NCBI RefSeq assembly: GCF_018812025.1
Contig: NC_063061.1
Location: 28,186,085 to 28,250,084 of the forward strand
DNA from: Megalobrama amblycephala
Lineage: Eukaryota; Chordata; Actinopteri; Cypriniformes; Xenocyprididae
Direction of reading: 5' to 3'
Length of the DNA: 64,000 nucleotides
This document shows positions 36,474 to 49,221 of the stretch, one piece after another. Both the position numbers and the translations under genes were made by a program. The stretch's first letter is position 1. Each line of letters begins with the position of its first letter. Below the pieces are notes generated by a model, which did not search any database, was not told the origin of the DNA, and worked only from the letters and a program-made list of their open reading frames with translations.

Positions 36474-37985
36474 AAGGGTTAATTCACCCAAAAATGAAAA
36501 TTCTGTCATTAATTACTCACCCTCAGGTCGTTCTAAACCCGTAAGACTTTCGTTCATCTTTGGAACACAAATTATTAAAGGTGCCCAAGAACATGTTTTC
36601 AAAAGATGTAATATAAGTCTTAGGTGTCCCCTGAATGTGTCTGTGAAGTTTCAGCTCAAAATACCCCATAGTTTTTTTTTTTTTATCTGCCTATTTTGGG
36701 CATCATTATAAACGCGCCGATTTATTCAGCGCGGCCCCTTTAAATCTCGTGCTCTCCGCCCCCGGGGGTCCTGCTTCTTGCCTTAAACAGCATAAACAAA
36801 GTTCACACAGCTAATATAACCCTCAAAATGGATCTTTACAAAGTGTTCGTCATGTAGCATGTCCAATCGCGTAAGTAGAGTATTTAATTGGATGTTTACA
36901 TTTGATTCTGAATGAGTTTGAGGCTGTGCTCCGTGGCTAACGGCTAATGCTACACTGTTGGAGAGATTTATAAAGAATGAAGTTGTGTTTATGAATTATA
37001 CAGACTGCAAGTGTTTAAAAAATGAAAATAACGACATTCTTGTGTCCGTGAATACAGTAAGAAACGATGGTAACTTTAACCACATTTAACAGTACATTAG
37101 CAACATGCTAACGAAACATTTAGAAAGACAGTTTACAAATATCACTAAAAATATCATGATATCATGGATCATGTCAGTTATTATTGCTCCATCTGCCATT
37201 TTTCGCTATTGTTCTTGCTTGCTTACCTAGTCTGATGATTCAGCAGTGCACAGATCCAGACGTTACTGGCTGCCCTTGTCTAATGGCTTTCATAATGTTG
37301 GGAACATGGGCTGGCATATGCAAATATTGGGGCCGTACACCCCGACTGTTACATAACAGTCGGTGTTATGTTGAGATTCGCCTGTTCTTCGGAGGTCTTT
37401 TAAACAAATGAGATTTATATAAGAAGGAGGAAACAATGAAGTTTGAGACTCACTGTATGTCATTTCCATGTACTGAACTCTTGTTATTCAACTATGCCGA
37501 GGTAAATTAAATTTTTGAATCTTTAAGACCTTTATTTTGACCTTTAAGATATTGTTGATGAAATCCAAGAGCTGTCTGACTTCTCCGTAGACGGCAAATT
37601 AACTACCACTTTCAAGGTCCAGAAAGGTACACTTCCAGGTTCTACGTCTGAACGCCCACTCAATATTGGCCGGCTCCTGCGTTAGCATAACACACATACA
37701 TCGTGCTGTTCATGTGAACAGCGTCAGCCAATACTGTGCCGGCATTCGGACGTAAACGTGGAAGCGCTGCACTGCGTTCACCAAGTCAACTGTGAAGGAG
37801 ACTGACATGGGAGAAAAGAAATTGTTGAATAAAGTCATTATTTTTGTTTTGGCGCACAAAAAGTATTCTTGTCACCTTATAACATTAAGGTTGAACCACT
37901 GTAGTCACATGGACTATTTTAACAATGTATTTAGTAGCTTTCTGAGCCTTGACAGCGGAAGTTAAATTGCTGTCTATGGAGGAAG
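36474..37985. repeat. Family A element split by a TTAA-flanked element
   Basis: The left part (36474-36574) ends GTTCATCTTTGGAACACAAAT. The right part resumes at about 37543 with TTAAGATATTGTTGATGAAA and continues through GTTTTGGCGCACAAAAAG and GTTGAACCACTGTAG to about 37985. The inserted 36579-37522 element separates them. Confidence 0.7.
36579..37522 (+). mobile_element. TTAA-flanked MITE, family E copy 2
   Basis: A 944-bp relative of 5271-6246 in the same orientation. The left end AGGTGCCCAAGAA follows TTAA (36575-36578). The right end is slightly shortened, reading GAATCT before TTAA (37523-37526). Shared internal blocks include CCGTGGCTAACGGCTAATGC and ATGGGCTGGCATATGCAAAT. Non-coding despite a 75-codon open frame. 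Confidence 0.82.
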
Positions 37986-38340
37986 TAATTTTTTAAGTTT
38001 TGTTACAAGCTGTTCACAAATTTGCAATAAAGAAGCGTTTAATACATTCTGACAAATAACCTTTTTAAGCCAGCTTAAGCAGCTTTTCATATATTTTGCT
38101 CTTAAATTTTAAGCACTGACCTATTTCCTGTTCACTCGATTATCTCATTGACCTCTGCATAATTTTATGCTTTTATTACTTGGTTTTATCAGGTCTATGT
38201 GAGGAACAGATCCCATGTCAGAGCGGTGATGTTGTTGACTCATTGTTTGCACAAATGAATCATTTTTAGAGGTTTAGTCAGTTTGTTTTCGTATTGCAGT
38301 TACTTTTTTTTACATGTCAGGACATAGCATAAAAATATAC

Positions 38341-38450
38341 AGTAGTTCATCCAAAAACTTTATTTACTCACCTTCATTTTGTTCCAAAACCAGTAAATTT
38401 TTATTTTTTTCAGTGGAACATAAAATGATGATTTTTGATGAATCTTCACA
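38341..38450. repeat. Family A fragment
   Basis: GTAGTTCATCCAAAAACTTT, ACTCACCTTCATTTTGTTCC and AGTGGAACATAAAATGATGA follow the family A order. It is one truncated half with no matching right end. Confidence 0.5.
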
Positions 38451-38459
38451 AAGCTGTTT

Positions 38460-38798
38460 CCTATGGAAGCTTGTTTCCAGCATGAAATAAAAAATAAAAA
38501 AGGTAATTGCGACAATGTCTCACAATTCCGATTTTTTTCTCAAAAAACAAAAAAAAACAAAGTTAGAATTGTGTGATTAAAAACTCACAACTGCAAGAAA
38601 AAAAATTGCAATTCTTACTTTATAACTTGCAGTTGCGTGTTTAAATTTCGCAATTCCGAGAAAAATGTCAGAATTGTGAGATTAAAAATTCGCAATTACC
38701 TTTTTATTTTTTATTTAGTGGTGGAAAAAAGCTTCTTTGGTTAAAAAAAACAAAAAAGGTAAAAAAGGTCTTTTTATCTCAGAAACAAGCTTCCATAG
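38460..38798. repeat. Inverted-ended repeat with AT-rich interior
   Basis: CTATGGAAGCTTGTTTC and its exact inverse GAAACAAGCTTCCATAG bound a 339-bp imperfect palindrome. It contains alternating TCACAATTC and GAATTGTGAGATTAAAAA blocks. It could be a MITE; the target duplication is not clear. Confidence 0.65.
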
Positions 38799-39674
38799 TT
38801 TCCCATATAATAGCAGTTTGGATTTTTTGAATCCTTTGAATGAGATTAGAGCTTCGGTGGTTAGAAAGATTTTCATTGAATAATTAAAATTCTATCCTGT
38901 TTCTTCTAAAAATCCATTGCATTGTATCAGAAGACTTGATATACAGTGCATATATGGACTACTTTTATGGTAATTTGTGGACTGTTACAGTTTTTTTGTC
39001 CTTTTTGGATGTTGACAGTAAAGTTGTATGGAAAAGAGCTTTTTTTTCCTTAAAAAATGGCAGTCTGGCAGGTAATTCACTGCAATTTGTTGAATGCACG
39101 TCATTTAACGTCAACAGTGCTCACCTTGCTGCCAAAGCCACCCTGAAATTAGAAGTGCCTTAAAACATGAGCAAATTAATAGAATAATGCAATGTAGCGT
39201 AATTAAGAAGTTTGGGGAAAGCAAGCAGGTATGAATCTGTCTTGGTCTTGCAGAAACGTGAATTCTCAAACATAAGTGCTGATATATGTCTAGATTACAG
39301 GGGAAGATGTCAGAGAGCTTGTCCGACTGGTTTCACCGTTCATTCAGTTGTTAATCTAAGGCGTTCTGTTATTCCATCAACAATAACAAATGTTGATGTT
39401 TATCTATACTAACGAAGTGTATTTTGGTCTCTGTGCAGTACACGTGCTACTCCTTTTCTTTGCATTTTGTATAAATATATAGTATGATTTTATATCAAAT
39501 TCAGATGCATTCCCACCAGACTGCCTCTCACTTAGATTACAGTATATCTCAGGGCCAAAAGCACCTTTTCATTACACATGTAACAAATGAAATATTAAAT
39601 TACATTCATCAAACAATTGGTGGAAACTAAGTGCATTAAATCATTAAATCAACTTCAATTGAAGTGAATCTATT

Positions 39675-40013
39675 CTCTGAAAGGAATAGTTCAGCCAAAA
39701 ATTACAATCGTGTCATCATTTACTTACCCTCATGCTGTATGATTTACCCTCAATCTGTATGACTTAGTTTATTTTTTGAACCACAAAAGATATTTTGAGA
39801 AATTTCAGCATTTTTACATTTTGAATTTTCATTTTTTTCTCCGGTGTTGTTTTAGACATCTTTAGAAAATCTTCAAAATATCTTCTTTTGTGTTCTGCAG
39901 AAGAAAGAAAAGTTTGAAACAGCATGAGGATAAGTAAACAATGACAGAATTGTAATTTTTGGGTGAACTGTCCTTTTGGATTTTTCATTTTTTGAGTGAA
40001 CTATCCCTTTAAG
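39675..40013. repeat. Family A MITE, short palindromic form
   Basis: It starts AAAGGAATAGTTCAGCC and ends AGTGAACTATCCCTTTAA. CAGCATGAGGATAAGTAAAC near 39921 is the inverse of the left-hand TTTACTTACCCTCATGCTG. Non-coding. Confidence 0.7.
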
Positions 40014-42667
40014 AAAAAGGCAATTTAAAAAAAGAAAAGCCTGTTTTTTTATTGCTGCAATTTTGTATCTTGCTTTTACGATATCTGTGTCATTAGTAAT
40101 TTATTATGAGTTTACAATCTGATTATACCTGAATGATGGCAGACTACTTTAGAGATTTGCTGTTAATTAATCTTACGCAGTCATCACCACCCACCTGGAT
40201 GACTAGATATGCCCCCAAAGACACAGGTCTCACTCGTCAACAATATAACGATCCTAATCCCTAACATTAGTCTGGATTTGGCTCACGACCGATCAGATCA
40301 GTTCTGTGTCACCCACTAATGCAACACTACACCGCTGCTCAAACCTCTGAAGAGGAGGTGTGTTGGATCTAGCTTGGGTTGGATGGTTATGTATTGTGCA
40401 GCCGGTGCAGAGTTTCATTGCGGGGGCTGGAGGAAAGATCATTTGAAAGAACAACACATTGTAGACCGACAAATGTCTGAACACTGTAAACTGTCAGAAA
40501 AAAAAGTGTTAATCAACCATGGAAGTTATCTGTTCCTGTTTGGGAACTTTTTGAGAATTGCTTCCTGCTATGGTTTTCCACTAAATTCTGGATAATATCT
40601 AAACAGATGGCTCAATTCTAGGAAATCTTTAATTGTGTTCCTCAGGCAGATGTTTGGCATGTGTCAACATGCCGTTTATATCCCAAACATTCAGAGATGT
40701 GAAAAAGCATACTTGGATGTATGTAGCATTTTAAAGTTTTTACATTTAGTAAAATATACTGAATAATTTTGTAGTTGCATTTATTTTTTAATAGTTTATA
40801 GGAAAGTTTAAAACAAAAATAAATTAAAAGATTTCTTTTCCTCTTACTTTCTTGTTTCTATCTTCTATAGTACAATATTTTCATGTCAAATGCTTTTAAT
40901 AGACATACAAAGTGAAACATTATAGGGTTTAATTGTATATAAACTGTGTGGAGTTTCTGAAGGAAACAATACAGTTATTTTCACTACTCTAATGCACTCC
41001 TTCTGGGATATGATTCACCACCTTGTCATTTATTTTCAACCAAGAGGAAAAAGAAGCAAAAAATGAATTTTATTTTATGTTGTTGCCATGACTACAAGCA
41101 CCATGTCATCTGTTCGACTGATCTACTGTTTTACCATCTTCAGTAATTCTAAATTGAAAATTGTACTTGCTAAGCTATCTCCTTTTGATATGTGCTGAAA
41201 CAACCCATATAACCTCATTGCTCTATGACAGACATGCACCCGTTCATTTGCATTAATGCATGAAATCTAATTTATGTGTAGTTAGTAAAAACAGATAGTC
41301 CTGACGATATTCCGATAGGTTGACATTCTATTTTTATACACATAGTTTCTGATGAACTATATAGTTAATATTCATTAGTCCAAGTGTAGTTTAATATAAT
41401 ATAAAGAAGACCTTTTGCAAAGTCTTGGTTTTGTTTTTGGGATCTACTAGATTGTCATGCTTGATTTTTAAAGAAAAAAAGTTCCTGTCTCTATGAAGCC
41501 CCTCCTTCTGAAAAGCACAATGTGCTCTTATTGGTCAGCTTGATCAGTGTGTTGTGATTGGAAATATCACTCCCCTTACCATAACTGATCAAGGGTTGAA
41601 AAAACAGCATCTCTTGGGCGTGGTGACAACACACTACTAACGCAACTCAACTGCCTCTTTATTTTGTGTATGCCTTGGGCAGGAATTATTTAAATTAGGA
41701 ATGTTGTGACATACATTGCTGAAAGAAAACTGAAGGCTACAGTGATTACTGAGAATAATTTGAAGTGGACTTTGTGCTTTATAACTTTGCAGACCTTTTT
41801 CATACTCAAACAGCAACATTACACACTAAAGAAACTAGTGTTGTCAAAAGTACCAACTTTGATACCAAGCAGGTACTGAAATTTAAAAAATGTGACATTT
41901 TGAGCGCTGTTTAGCGGATTTGTAAACACTTCTGATTGGCCATTGTGTTTACACACTCATCAGATATTTCTGTGATTGGCTACAATGATCAACGCTTCAA
42001 AAATATGTTGTAAATACTAATAGACATCAATGACGCTCTTCACCGAACGCTTTCACAGATACACATGGGAGCGTTTGAAAGTCCGGTAGGGCTGGGTAAA
42101 AAAAATAACGATTTCTCGATTTTAATCGATTCTCATTTTTATGAACCGATATCGATTCTTAAATCCCAAGAATCGATTAGTCTAGTCTGTTTTCAGTTGA
42201 TGAATGAGCAGAATATGTAGCGCCTCCCATCCAATAAATCGCAATAATCTTTGTGCTTTGTTACTTTTGGCGCTGTTTAATGTGGCGTGACAGATCGCTT
42301 CAGCGCCTCAGTTAAAGAGAAGCAGCAGCACGAGCACATGTGATAATCCTCTCCTCCACTTTAATACCAGTTACAGCGTGAAATAAACACGACTAAACAT
42401 CTGAATGTATGTTAAAGTATACAGTACATCTTACCGAAATCCGTAGGCTATCATATCTCGTGTAATCACTCAATCAGTGTTTCAACCTCGGAAAGATGTC
42501 AATAAAACAACTTGTAAACAATGTCAGGTAACAACAGGTAAAAACATTCAGTGACCATAAACTCATTAGTCAGCTAGAAACGTGAACTCTAGAAAGCAAA
42601 ATTCTGATAAATATAGCTATGCACCATTACATATTCATTATAATTTTTAATGTTCTTCAATATTTAA

Positions 42668-43613
42668 AGGTGCCCTAGAATTAAAAATTGAATTTATCTT
42701 GGCATAGTTGAATAACAAGAGTTCAGTACATGGAAATGACATACAGTGAGTCTCAAACTCCATTGTTTCCTCCTTCTTATATAAATCTCATTTGTTTAAA
42801 AGACCTCCGAAAAACAGGCGAATCTCAACATAACACCGACTGTTACGTAACAGTCGGGATCATTAATATGTACGCCCCCAATATTTGCATATGCCAGCCC
42901 ATGTTCAAGCATTACACAAGGGCAGGACGTCTGGATGATAACAGCTGAATCATCAGACTAGGTAAGCAAGCAAGGACAATAGCGAAAAATGGCAGATGGA
43001 GCAATAATAACTGACATGATCCATGATATCATGATATTTTTAGTGATATTTGTAAATTGTCTTTCTAAATGTTTTGTTAGCATGTTGCTAATGTACTGTT
43101 AAATGTGGTTAAAGTTACCATCGTTTCTTACTGTATTCACGGAGACAAGACTGTCGTTATTTTCATTTTTTAAACACTTGCAGTCTGTATAATTCATAAA
43201 CACATCTTCATTCTTTATAAATCTCTCCAACAGTGTAGCATTAGCCGTTAGCCACGGAGCACAATCAAACTCGTTCAGAATCAAATGTAAACATCCAAAT
43301 AAATACCATACTTACGCGATTAGACATGTTGCATGATGAACACTTTGTAAAGATCCATTTTGAGGGTTATATTAGCTGTGTGAACTTTGTTTATGCTGTT
43401 AAAGGCAAGTGCGAGCTCCGTGGGCAGGGAGCGTGAGCATTTAAAGGGGCCGCAGCCTAAATCGGCTCATATTTAATGATGCCCCAAAATAGGCAGTTAA
43501 AAAAATTAATAAAAAAAAATCTATGGGGTATTTTGAGCTGAAACTTCACAGACACATTCAGGGGACACCTTAGACTTATATTACATCTTTTAAAAAGATG
43601 TTCTACGGCACCT
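42668..43613 (-). mobile_element. TTAA-flanked MITE, family E copy 3 (inverted)
   Basis: A 946-bp element with ends AGGTGCCCTAGAA and TTCTACGGCACCT, both flanked by TTAA (42664-42667 and 43614-43617). It is the best-preserved pair of ends in the family. Orientation is opposite to 5271-6246 and 36579-37522. Confidence 0.88.
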
Positions 43614-43691
43614 TTAATGCATGTTTGAATAATGACAGCCGCGATTTAAATGTTTATATTTAAAAAATCTAATTGGAGTAGAAATATGATT

Positions 43692-44414
43692 ACACTGTAA
43701 AAAAAATCCCAGTAAAATTTACGGTAAAAAAACGGCAGCTGTGGTAAAAAATACAGTAGCAACGTAAAATAAATCTGTTAAATTTACGGTAAAATAACGT
43801 ATTTCATTAACTGATATAATGTTAATTTACCAATCTGTTTTGTACCTTTATAATACACTGACAGTCACCAAACACAGTGGTGATAAGAGTCACATGATGA
43901 ATCAAAGTTCATCACAAGCAGATTTTCCACAAGCTGAGAAGGACAGCACTAATATATAGAAGGTGCACACAGTGTCATTCACACACACACTAAACACCAT
44001 CATGGTAACATGCATGAAATTTAAAAAATGCAATAAACATTAATTTAACAACATTAGGTGTAACATAAAACCCTAATGTACATAACTGATTAGAAAAAAA
44101 TGAGAAAAACTAAGAAGAAACAGAGTTATTTCAATGAAAATATATCAAATGTGAAGTGTCACGCAGGGAATTGTGGGAATGTCAATTTACGGTTTTTCAC
44201 TGTAAATTTTTACCATGAATTGTTATTTTTTCACTTCCAAAAACTGTGAATTTAACGGTATTTTACCGTAAAATTACATTAAATGTACTGTTAGATCTAT
44301 TACAGTTATTCACCGTATATAGTACGGAAACTTTCTGTAAACCAATTGACAGTTTTTCACCGCAGCATTTTTACAGTCTTTTACTGTTAAAATCACGGTC
44401 ATTTTTTATAGTGT
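43692..44414. repeat. Inverted-ended element rich in TTTACGGTAAAA motifs
   Basis: CACTGTAAAAAAA at the left and TTTTTTATAGTG at the right are imperfect inverse ends. Many copies of TTTACGGT and ACCGTAAA face each other inside, giving a fold-back about 720 bp long. The target duplication is uncertain (TATGATTA against TATGTAAT). Confidence 0.6.
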
Positions 44415-46277
44415 ATGTAATTCTAAACTTTATTTATTATAAAAACATCATTGAGTGTTATTTAAGTGTTTGTATATAAAAATAAGTTCATTTAACCTTC
44501 AGTATTATTATAGTACTAACTGACTTACATGTGTTACAGCATTAGTTGAGTGATTTTTTTTTTACTCTAGAAAATTTGCCATGTACTGTAACTGAAATAC
44601 TACATCCAAAATAACTGATATCGAATCGAATCGAAATCAAATCAAATGCATGTGAATAGTAATCAAATTGAATCGTGAAAATTGTGTCAATACCCAGCCC
44701 TACTATCCGGTCCACTGATAGAAGCCTGCTTTCAAATTCAAACACTTCTGTGTGCTTTTAAACTCTCCCATGCATTGATCAATTTAGCCAATCACAGATA
44801 TATCTGATGAGCAATGGCTAATCGAATTTTAAAATTTCAGTACTGACTTAGTATCGAAGTCGGTACTAAAATAAATTTTAAAATGTAAAAAAGCATAATA
44901 GGTCCTCTTTAATTCCTCGCAATGCAAAGTGCAAATGTAAAACCTTCTGTACATCAGATGATGGGGCAAAATTAGGTCAGGTAATCCTCCTAGATCTTTT
45001 CATAGCTTTAACCTGAGATCATTGATTCCTAATGCCAGCAAGACCTCTCAGAGGTCTATCTATGGAATTATAGGAGACAGAAATGGAGTCGCGGGTGGGT
45101 GAGAGCGCGGGTTGCTAGATAATCTTTAGATACGGTCCTACTTGTCGGCAAGCCCCTGCTTGCTACTGTTCGCCCAGCTTAGCGGCTTACCCCCACTTGC
45201 AAGTTATGTAAGATAGCTGTAAACAGTAGGAAGGCAATCTTCTAATGCCAATTATCAGATCAAAAGGAACATTCTTAAAATCAAAGCGTTAGACAGTGAG
45301 TGGCATGAAGCTACTGCTAGAAGTAGATAATATTCTTGTTGTGCTTGCTGTCACCACAAGTGTCGGATTTTCATTGAACATGACTAAGTAACAAGACAGT
45401 GATTGTCAGTGCCTTTTCTGCAACAGTTCAGAGTGCACCATTTGTTTGCCCACGGACAAGCATTCAGTACATTTACGTCAGTAGATAAGTCAATAGATCA
45501 ATAGATCAATGCAAGATCAATCCCTCCATGTTGTCATCTTTGGAAAGGTCTCGCTTAGGGTCATTATCACTGCCTGTTTTGATGTTAATTTCTTGGCATA
45601 AATGCATTGACATAATGTGCAACGACTGAAGACCAACAATAATTTTCTTTTTGATTACATAATAAATGGCAGTATATACACATCACAGTCAGACATGCCA
45701 CTTTGTGCTGTGATATCTCATTACTGGATTCAACTCGGCCCAGGATTCTGTTTTGAAGATTAAAGGGTCAGCAGTCCACACACCTTTATAGCTTTACTGA
45801 CTGATTGCCAATTAAGGTTAGTACACAACAGACCAATTAGAATACAGTTTATTAATAGTTGTAGTATTTTTTCTAAATTTAGTAATTATTTAATTGGTTA
45901 AAACTCAACTCATTAGTAATATTCAATACAATTTATGGCAGATAGGGTGGATAGTATGCACATTGGGATGCAGGGAAAGGCTAAATTTACATTCCATTGA
46001 CTTCCATTCAAACGCATGTGAATTTGTCAGCCTGTTAACGCAAGCTCATGCGAAAACTCTGAAAAATTGTGATTGACAGTCACAATCACTGTTTGCGGAT
46101 ACCATAGAAATGAATGAGAAGTGCTGTTAATTCCATTATGAAACAGCATTTTTTAGTGTAAACTCTAAAAATAGATAAATCATGTTGAAGCCAATTGAAG
46201 GCTGAAGGCTGTCGATTCATTATTAAGCTATTTTCTCACAAAAGCGGTTTATTCAGCGTAGTGAAGCCTCCTCTTCA

Positions 46278-47035
46278 TAGAGTGCCTCAGGGATGACGCA
46301 TTTTTGTAGGCAAAATCCAGAAGCGAGTTAGCATTTTGGGACTTCCGGTTCCAACGCCGTAAAGTCTATGGGTTTTTTGAATGGGTTTTTGCTAAATCGC
46401 CTGAAATAAGGTCTGTGATTAACAAGGCCTCTAAATACTTTCACGTTTTGATCTATGACATAAAACACATAGTTATAACCCGCTTGTGATTTTTTTAGAC
46501 CTTTATTGTGTCTTAAAATCGGCGGTTGCTAACAAATTGCTAAAAGGGACTACTTCCTTTAGCGGGGACTTTAGACGTCATCATTAAAAACGGATGGGTA
46601 TTTGGAACATTTGGACAGCATTTCTCATGAAAAAGTGGATAAGTATTAATATACAGCGCAGATCATAATCAGCGAGCATGTTTTTAAATAAAGTTGTTTT
46701 TTAAATTTTTAAACTTCCAGTTTGAGGAAGTTTGGTGTTGACGACGTTGATCCGCGACCATGGTGTGCTGTAGTCCGTTTATAGCCTACTGTTAGCCTTT
46801 TATATCTGACGACTTTATTTAGGCTTCAAAATCTATAAATGTTGTGTTAACTTGTAAAGATTATCTTGATAGACAAAACGTGTAAGTGTCATAACCCTTT
46901 GTTAAACACAGAGCTTATTTTCTGCGATTTTCCAAAAGTCTATGGGAAAAATGCATAGGCTTTCAATTGAGGGAACCCGTGCGCCGCTAACTTCCGGGTT
47001 GGCCTACAAAAACACGTCATCCCTGGGGTACTCTA
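46278..47035. mobile_element. MITE with 30-bp imperfect inverted termini
   Basis: The left end TAGAGTGCCTCAGGGATGAC and right end GTCATCCCTGGGGTACTCTA are inverse copies with two mismatches over 20 bases, and similarity continues into TTTTTGTAGGC. It is about 758 bp with no coding capacity. The target duplication is not clear, so the superfamily is left open. Confidence 0.75.
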
Positions 47036-48384
47036 TTGACATCCATTAAAAAAAAAGGCCTCTTGTCTCCTTTCCTGCGTACCGCAGTGTTAGCAGCCAA
47101 GAACTATGCTTTTTTTTGGCTAAGGTTGCAGGCTTTCCTTCAAGTGGCTGTGGACATCAGCAATTCCAGAGGGACGGGCTCTGATGACATCCTGATTGTA
47201 GGGGCGTGGTTTGTAGTACGGGACGCAGTGAGACACACTTGCTTGATTTTCACCACAGGCGGTCTTTAATAATTGAGTCTCAATAGTACTTGATATAATT
47301 GAGCATCAAAGAGCCCGAGCCAGATGCAGTTTTACAGCAATGCATAGTTGAAGGTGTATTGAACCATTCACATCGAAAAACAACAATCCAGTGACCTCCT
47401 TCAATCTTAATGCTTGTTGAACTCATTTAGGCGCTGGTAGGCTGCCAGCTTGTGTCAGGGCAGTGTCATGCACTATTCCACTTTGCATTGAGAGGGAATG
47501 AATCTCAACACAGTTGGACCGGGTCTTTCTGTTATGATGATATAATCTCTTACGTAATCAGATATGGAGAAAATGCCAGCTGGAGAAGCCTTTTTTTTTC
47601 TTCTTTTTTTTAATCTGTGATGCCATCCTGTTCACAAGGGGAAATAAAAGTTCTCTCTCTCATTTTCTATCTGTTATGTTTATGTCTGTCTCAATCTGCC
47701 ATCCTAATATCATGCTTTCCATGTGCTTAGTGCTTATTTTTGTCATCAGATTAATGATAGGCTGGAGATTAAGCTGATTCCGGAGGAGTCAGATGCCAAA
47801 TGTATTTGCTTATTATTTCCATGCTTACACTGGTAGCACTTAATATCGTAAAGCTGACAGAAACTGATACGCTAGGTGAAAAAAGAGTCTGCATGCCAAA
47901 GCAGAAAATGCAAACTGATTGATTAGCTTGTGTTCCCGTGCTACAGGTGTGTTCTCAAGCTAACGGCTAAATGCTAATGAAAACAATTGCTGGTAATGCA
48001 TTCATGCATCCTTTAGTTTCCAGAGACTTGACTTAGTCATGTTTTTCTGAGTCAGGACTTGTCTTCAGTTCAAGTTTCTATGAATTACACAACTGAGGAT
48101 AGGTCAGAGGGTTGAGACATCATCCATACATGACTGTGGTCTATATGAGATTCATTAGTATGGGCATTCATTGGAAAGATGAGCAATAGGCTTTACAGAG
48201 CTCAGTTACATGCACAGGAAACTCTGAGGTATTTGCAAGTTGATTCAAAGTCGTATACTTCAGAAGTTCTGAATACTTGCACAGCTAATGTGGGTGTTCT
48301 GATGATTGTCTGATTCCACAAATTAATATGTAGATAAATTAGTACATAGTTGAACTTTACTGAACTTTTCGCAAATTTGCTGCT

Positions 48385-48850
48385 AAAGTTACATTTCTTA
48401 TTATTATCTAACAGTTGTGCTGCCTACTATTTTTGTGGAAACAGCTAGTGATATTTTTATTATTATTTTTTTATTTTATTTTCAGGGTTCATTAATGAAT
48501 AGAAATGTCATAAGAACAGCATTTATTTAAAATATAGATTTATTAGCATGCATATTACTAGAATATTGTCTGGTAATTGGTAATTATTAAGCACATATTA
48601 ATGCCTTATTCTGCATTCTTAATCCTACCCAATACCTAAACTGAACAACTACCTTACTAACTATTAATAAGCAGTAAATTAGGAGTTTATTGAAGGAAAA
48701 GTTGTAGTTAATAGTGAATACATGAATTCCCTATACTAAAGTGTTACCATATTTATTAATAAAATAGTAGTTTTTACAGTAATGTTTTTTTAATCAATTT
48801 AATGCATCCTTCATAAAAGTATTAACTTCTTTATTAATTTTTGAATGGTA
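48385..48850. repeat. Family B MITE interrupted by a family D repeat
   Basis: Family B blocks (TTCTTATTATTATCTAACAG, TTTTTGTGGAAACAGCTAG) run to about 48540 and resume at about 48756 (TTTAATGCATCCTTCATAAA) to TTTTTGAATGGTAG. The 48541-48755 insert is an inverse copy of the 3672-3901 repeat. Confidence 0.65.
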
Positions 48851-49221
48851 GTTTAATATATAATTAATGATTTTTTTCTTTTATAAACTTTAAACCTGGT
48901 TACTCATTCTGGAAATCTGTGTATTCTAAAAATTGATAATGGGGTTATAATAATTTCAGACCCCACATTGTAAAAAATGAATGGTTGGTTTCACTTAGAA
49001 AAGTAAGTTACCTGGTTGCCTTAAAATTTTGAGTTCATTGAAATTAAAAATTTGAGTTCATACGATGAAGACGATTGGTTTAGTAAACAGAAACTCAAAA
49101 TAATATGTTATCTGAACCACATTAATTATTTAAGTTGATTTCACAGAAGAAAAAATGTTTTTTTTTTTTTTTTTTTACAGTGATAATAAATAAAAGAGCT
49201 AATATAAGATGTAGTCATATT

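Larger units (their letters stand above)
42087..44702. mobile_element. hAT-like element (TIR TAGGGCTGGGT) nested in 41836-44866
   Basis: The termini TAGGGCTGGGTAAAA and ATACCCAGCCCTA are inverted. The flanks AAGTCCGG and CTATCCGG are a weak duplication (about 5 of 8). Subterminal ATCGATT repeats occur on both sides. Two smaller elements (42668-43613 and about 43692-44414) lie within it. Confidence 0.75.
41836..44866. mobile_element. hAT element (TIR TAGTGTTGTC) enlarged by insertions
   Basis: It starts TAGTGTTGTCAAAAGTACC and continues as in the 374-bp copy at 10358-10731 (GATTGGCTACAATGATCAAC). Its right half resumes at about 44703 and ends near GAAGTCGGTACT, where the terminal bases are lost. 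The interior is the hAT 42087-44702. Confidence 0.75.
41480..44911. repeat. TTAA-type element (5'-truncated) that hosts nested hAT elements
   Basis: The left part (to 41835) ends CAAACAGCAACATTACACAC, and the right part resumes at about 44867 and ends GCATAATAGGTCCTCTTTAA, the right terminus of a family also represented at 57660-58432. The hAT 41836-44866 sits inside it. The left terminus is missing. Confidence 0.6.

Noticed and set aside
36579..37522. Possible gene with a 75-codon open frame (37184-37411)
   Set aside because: The segment is a TTAA-flanked repeat present three times in the window, and the frame is not kept in the other copies as far as I can see.
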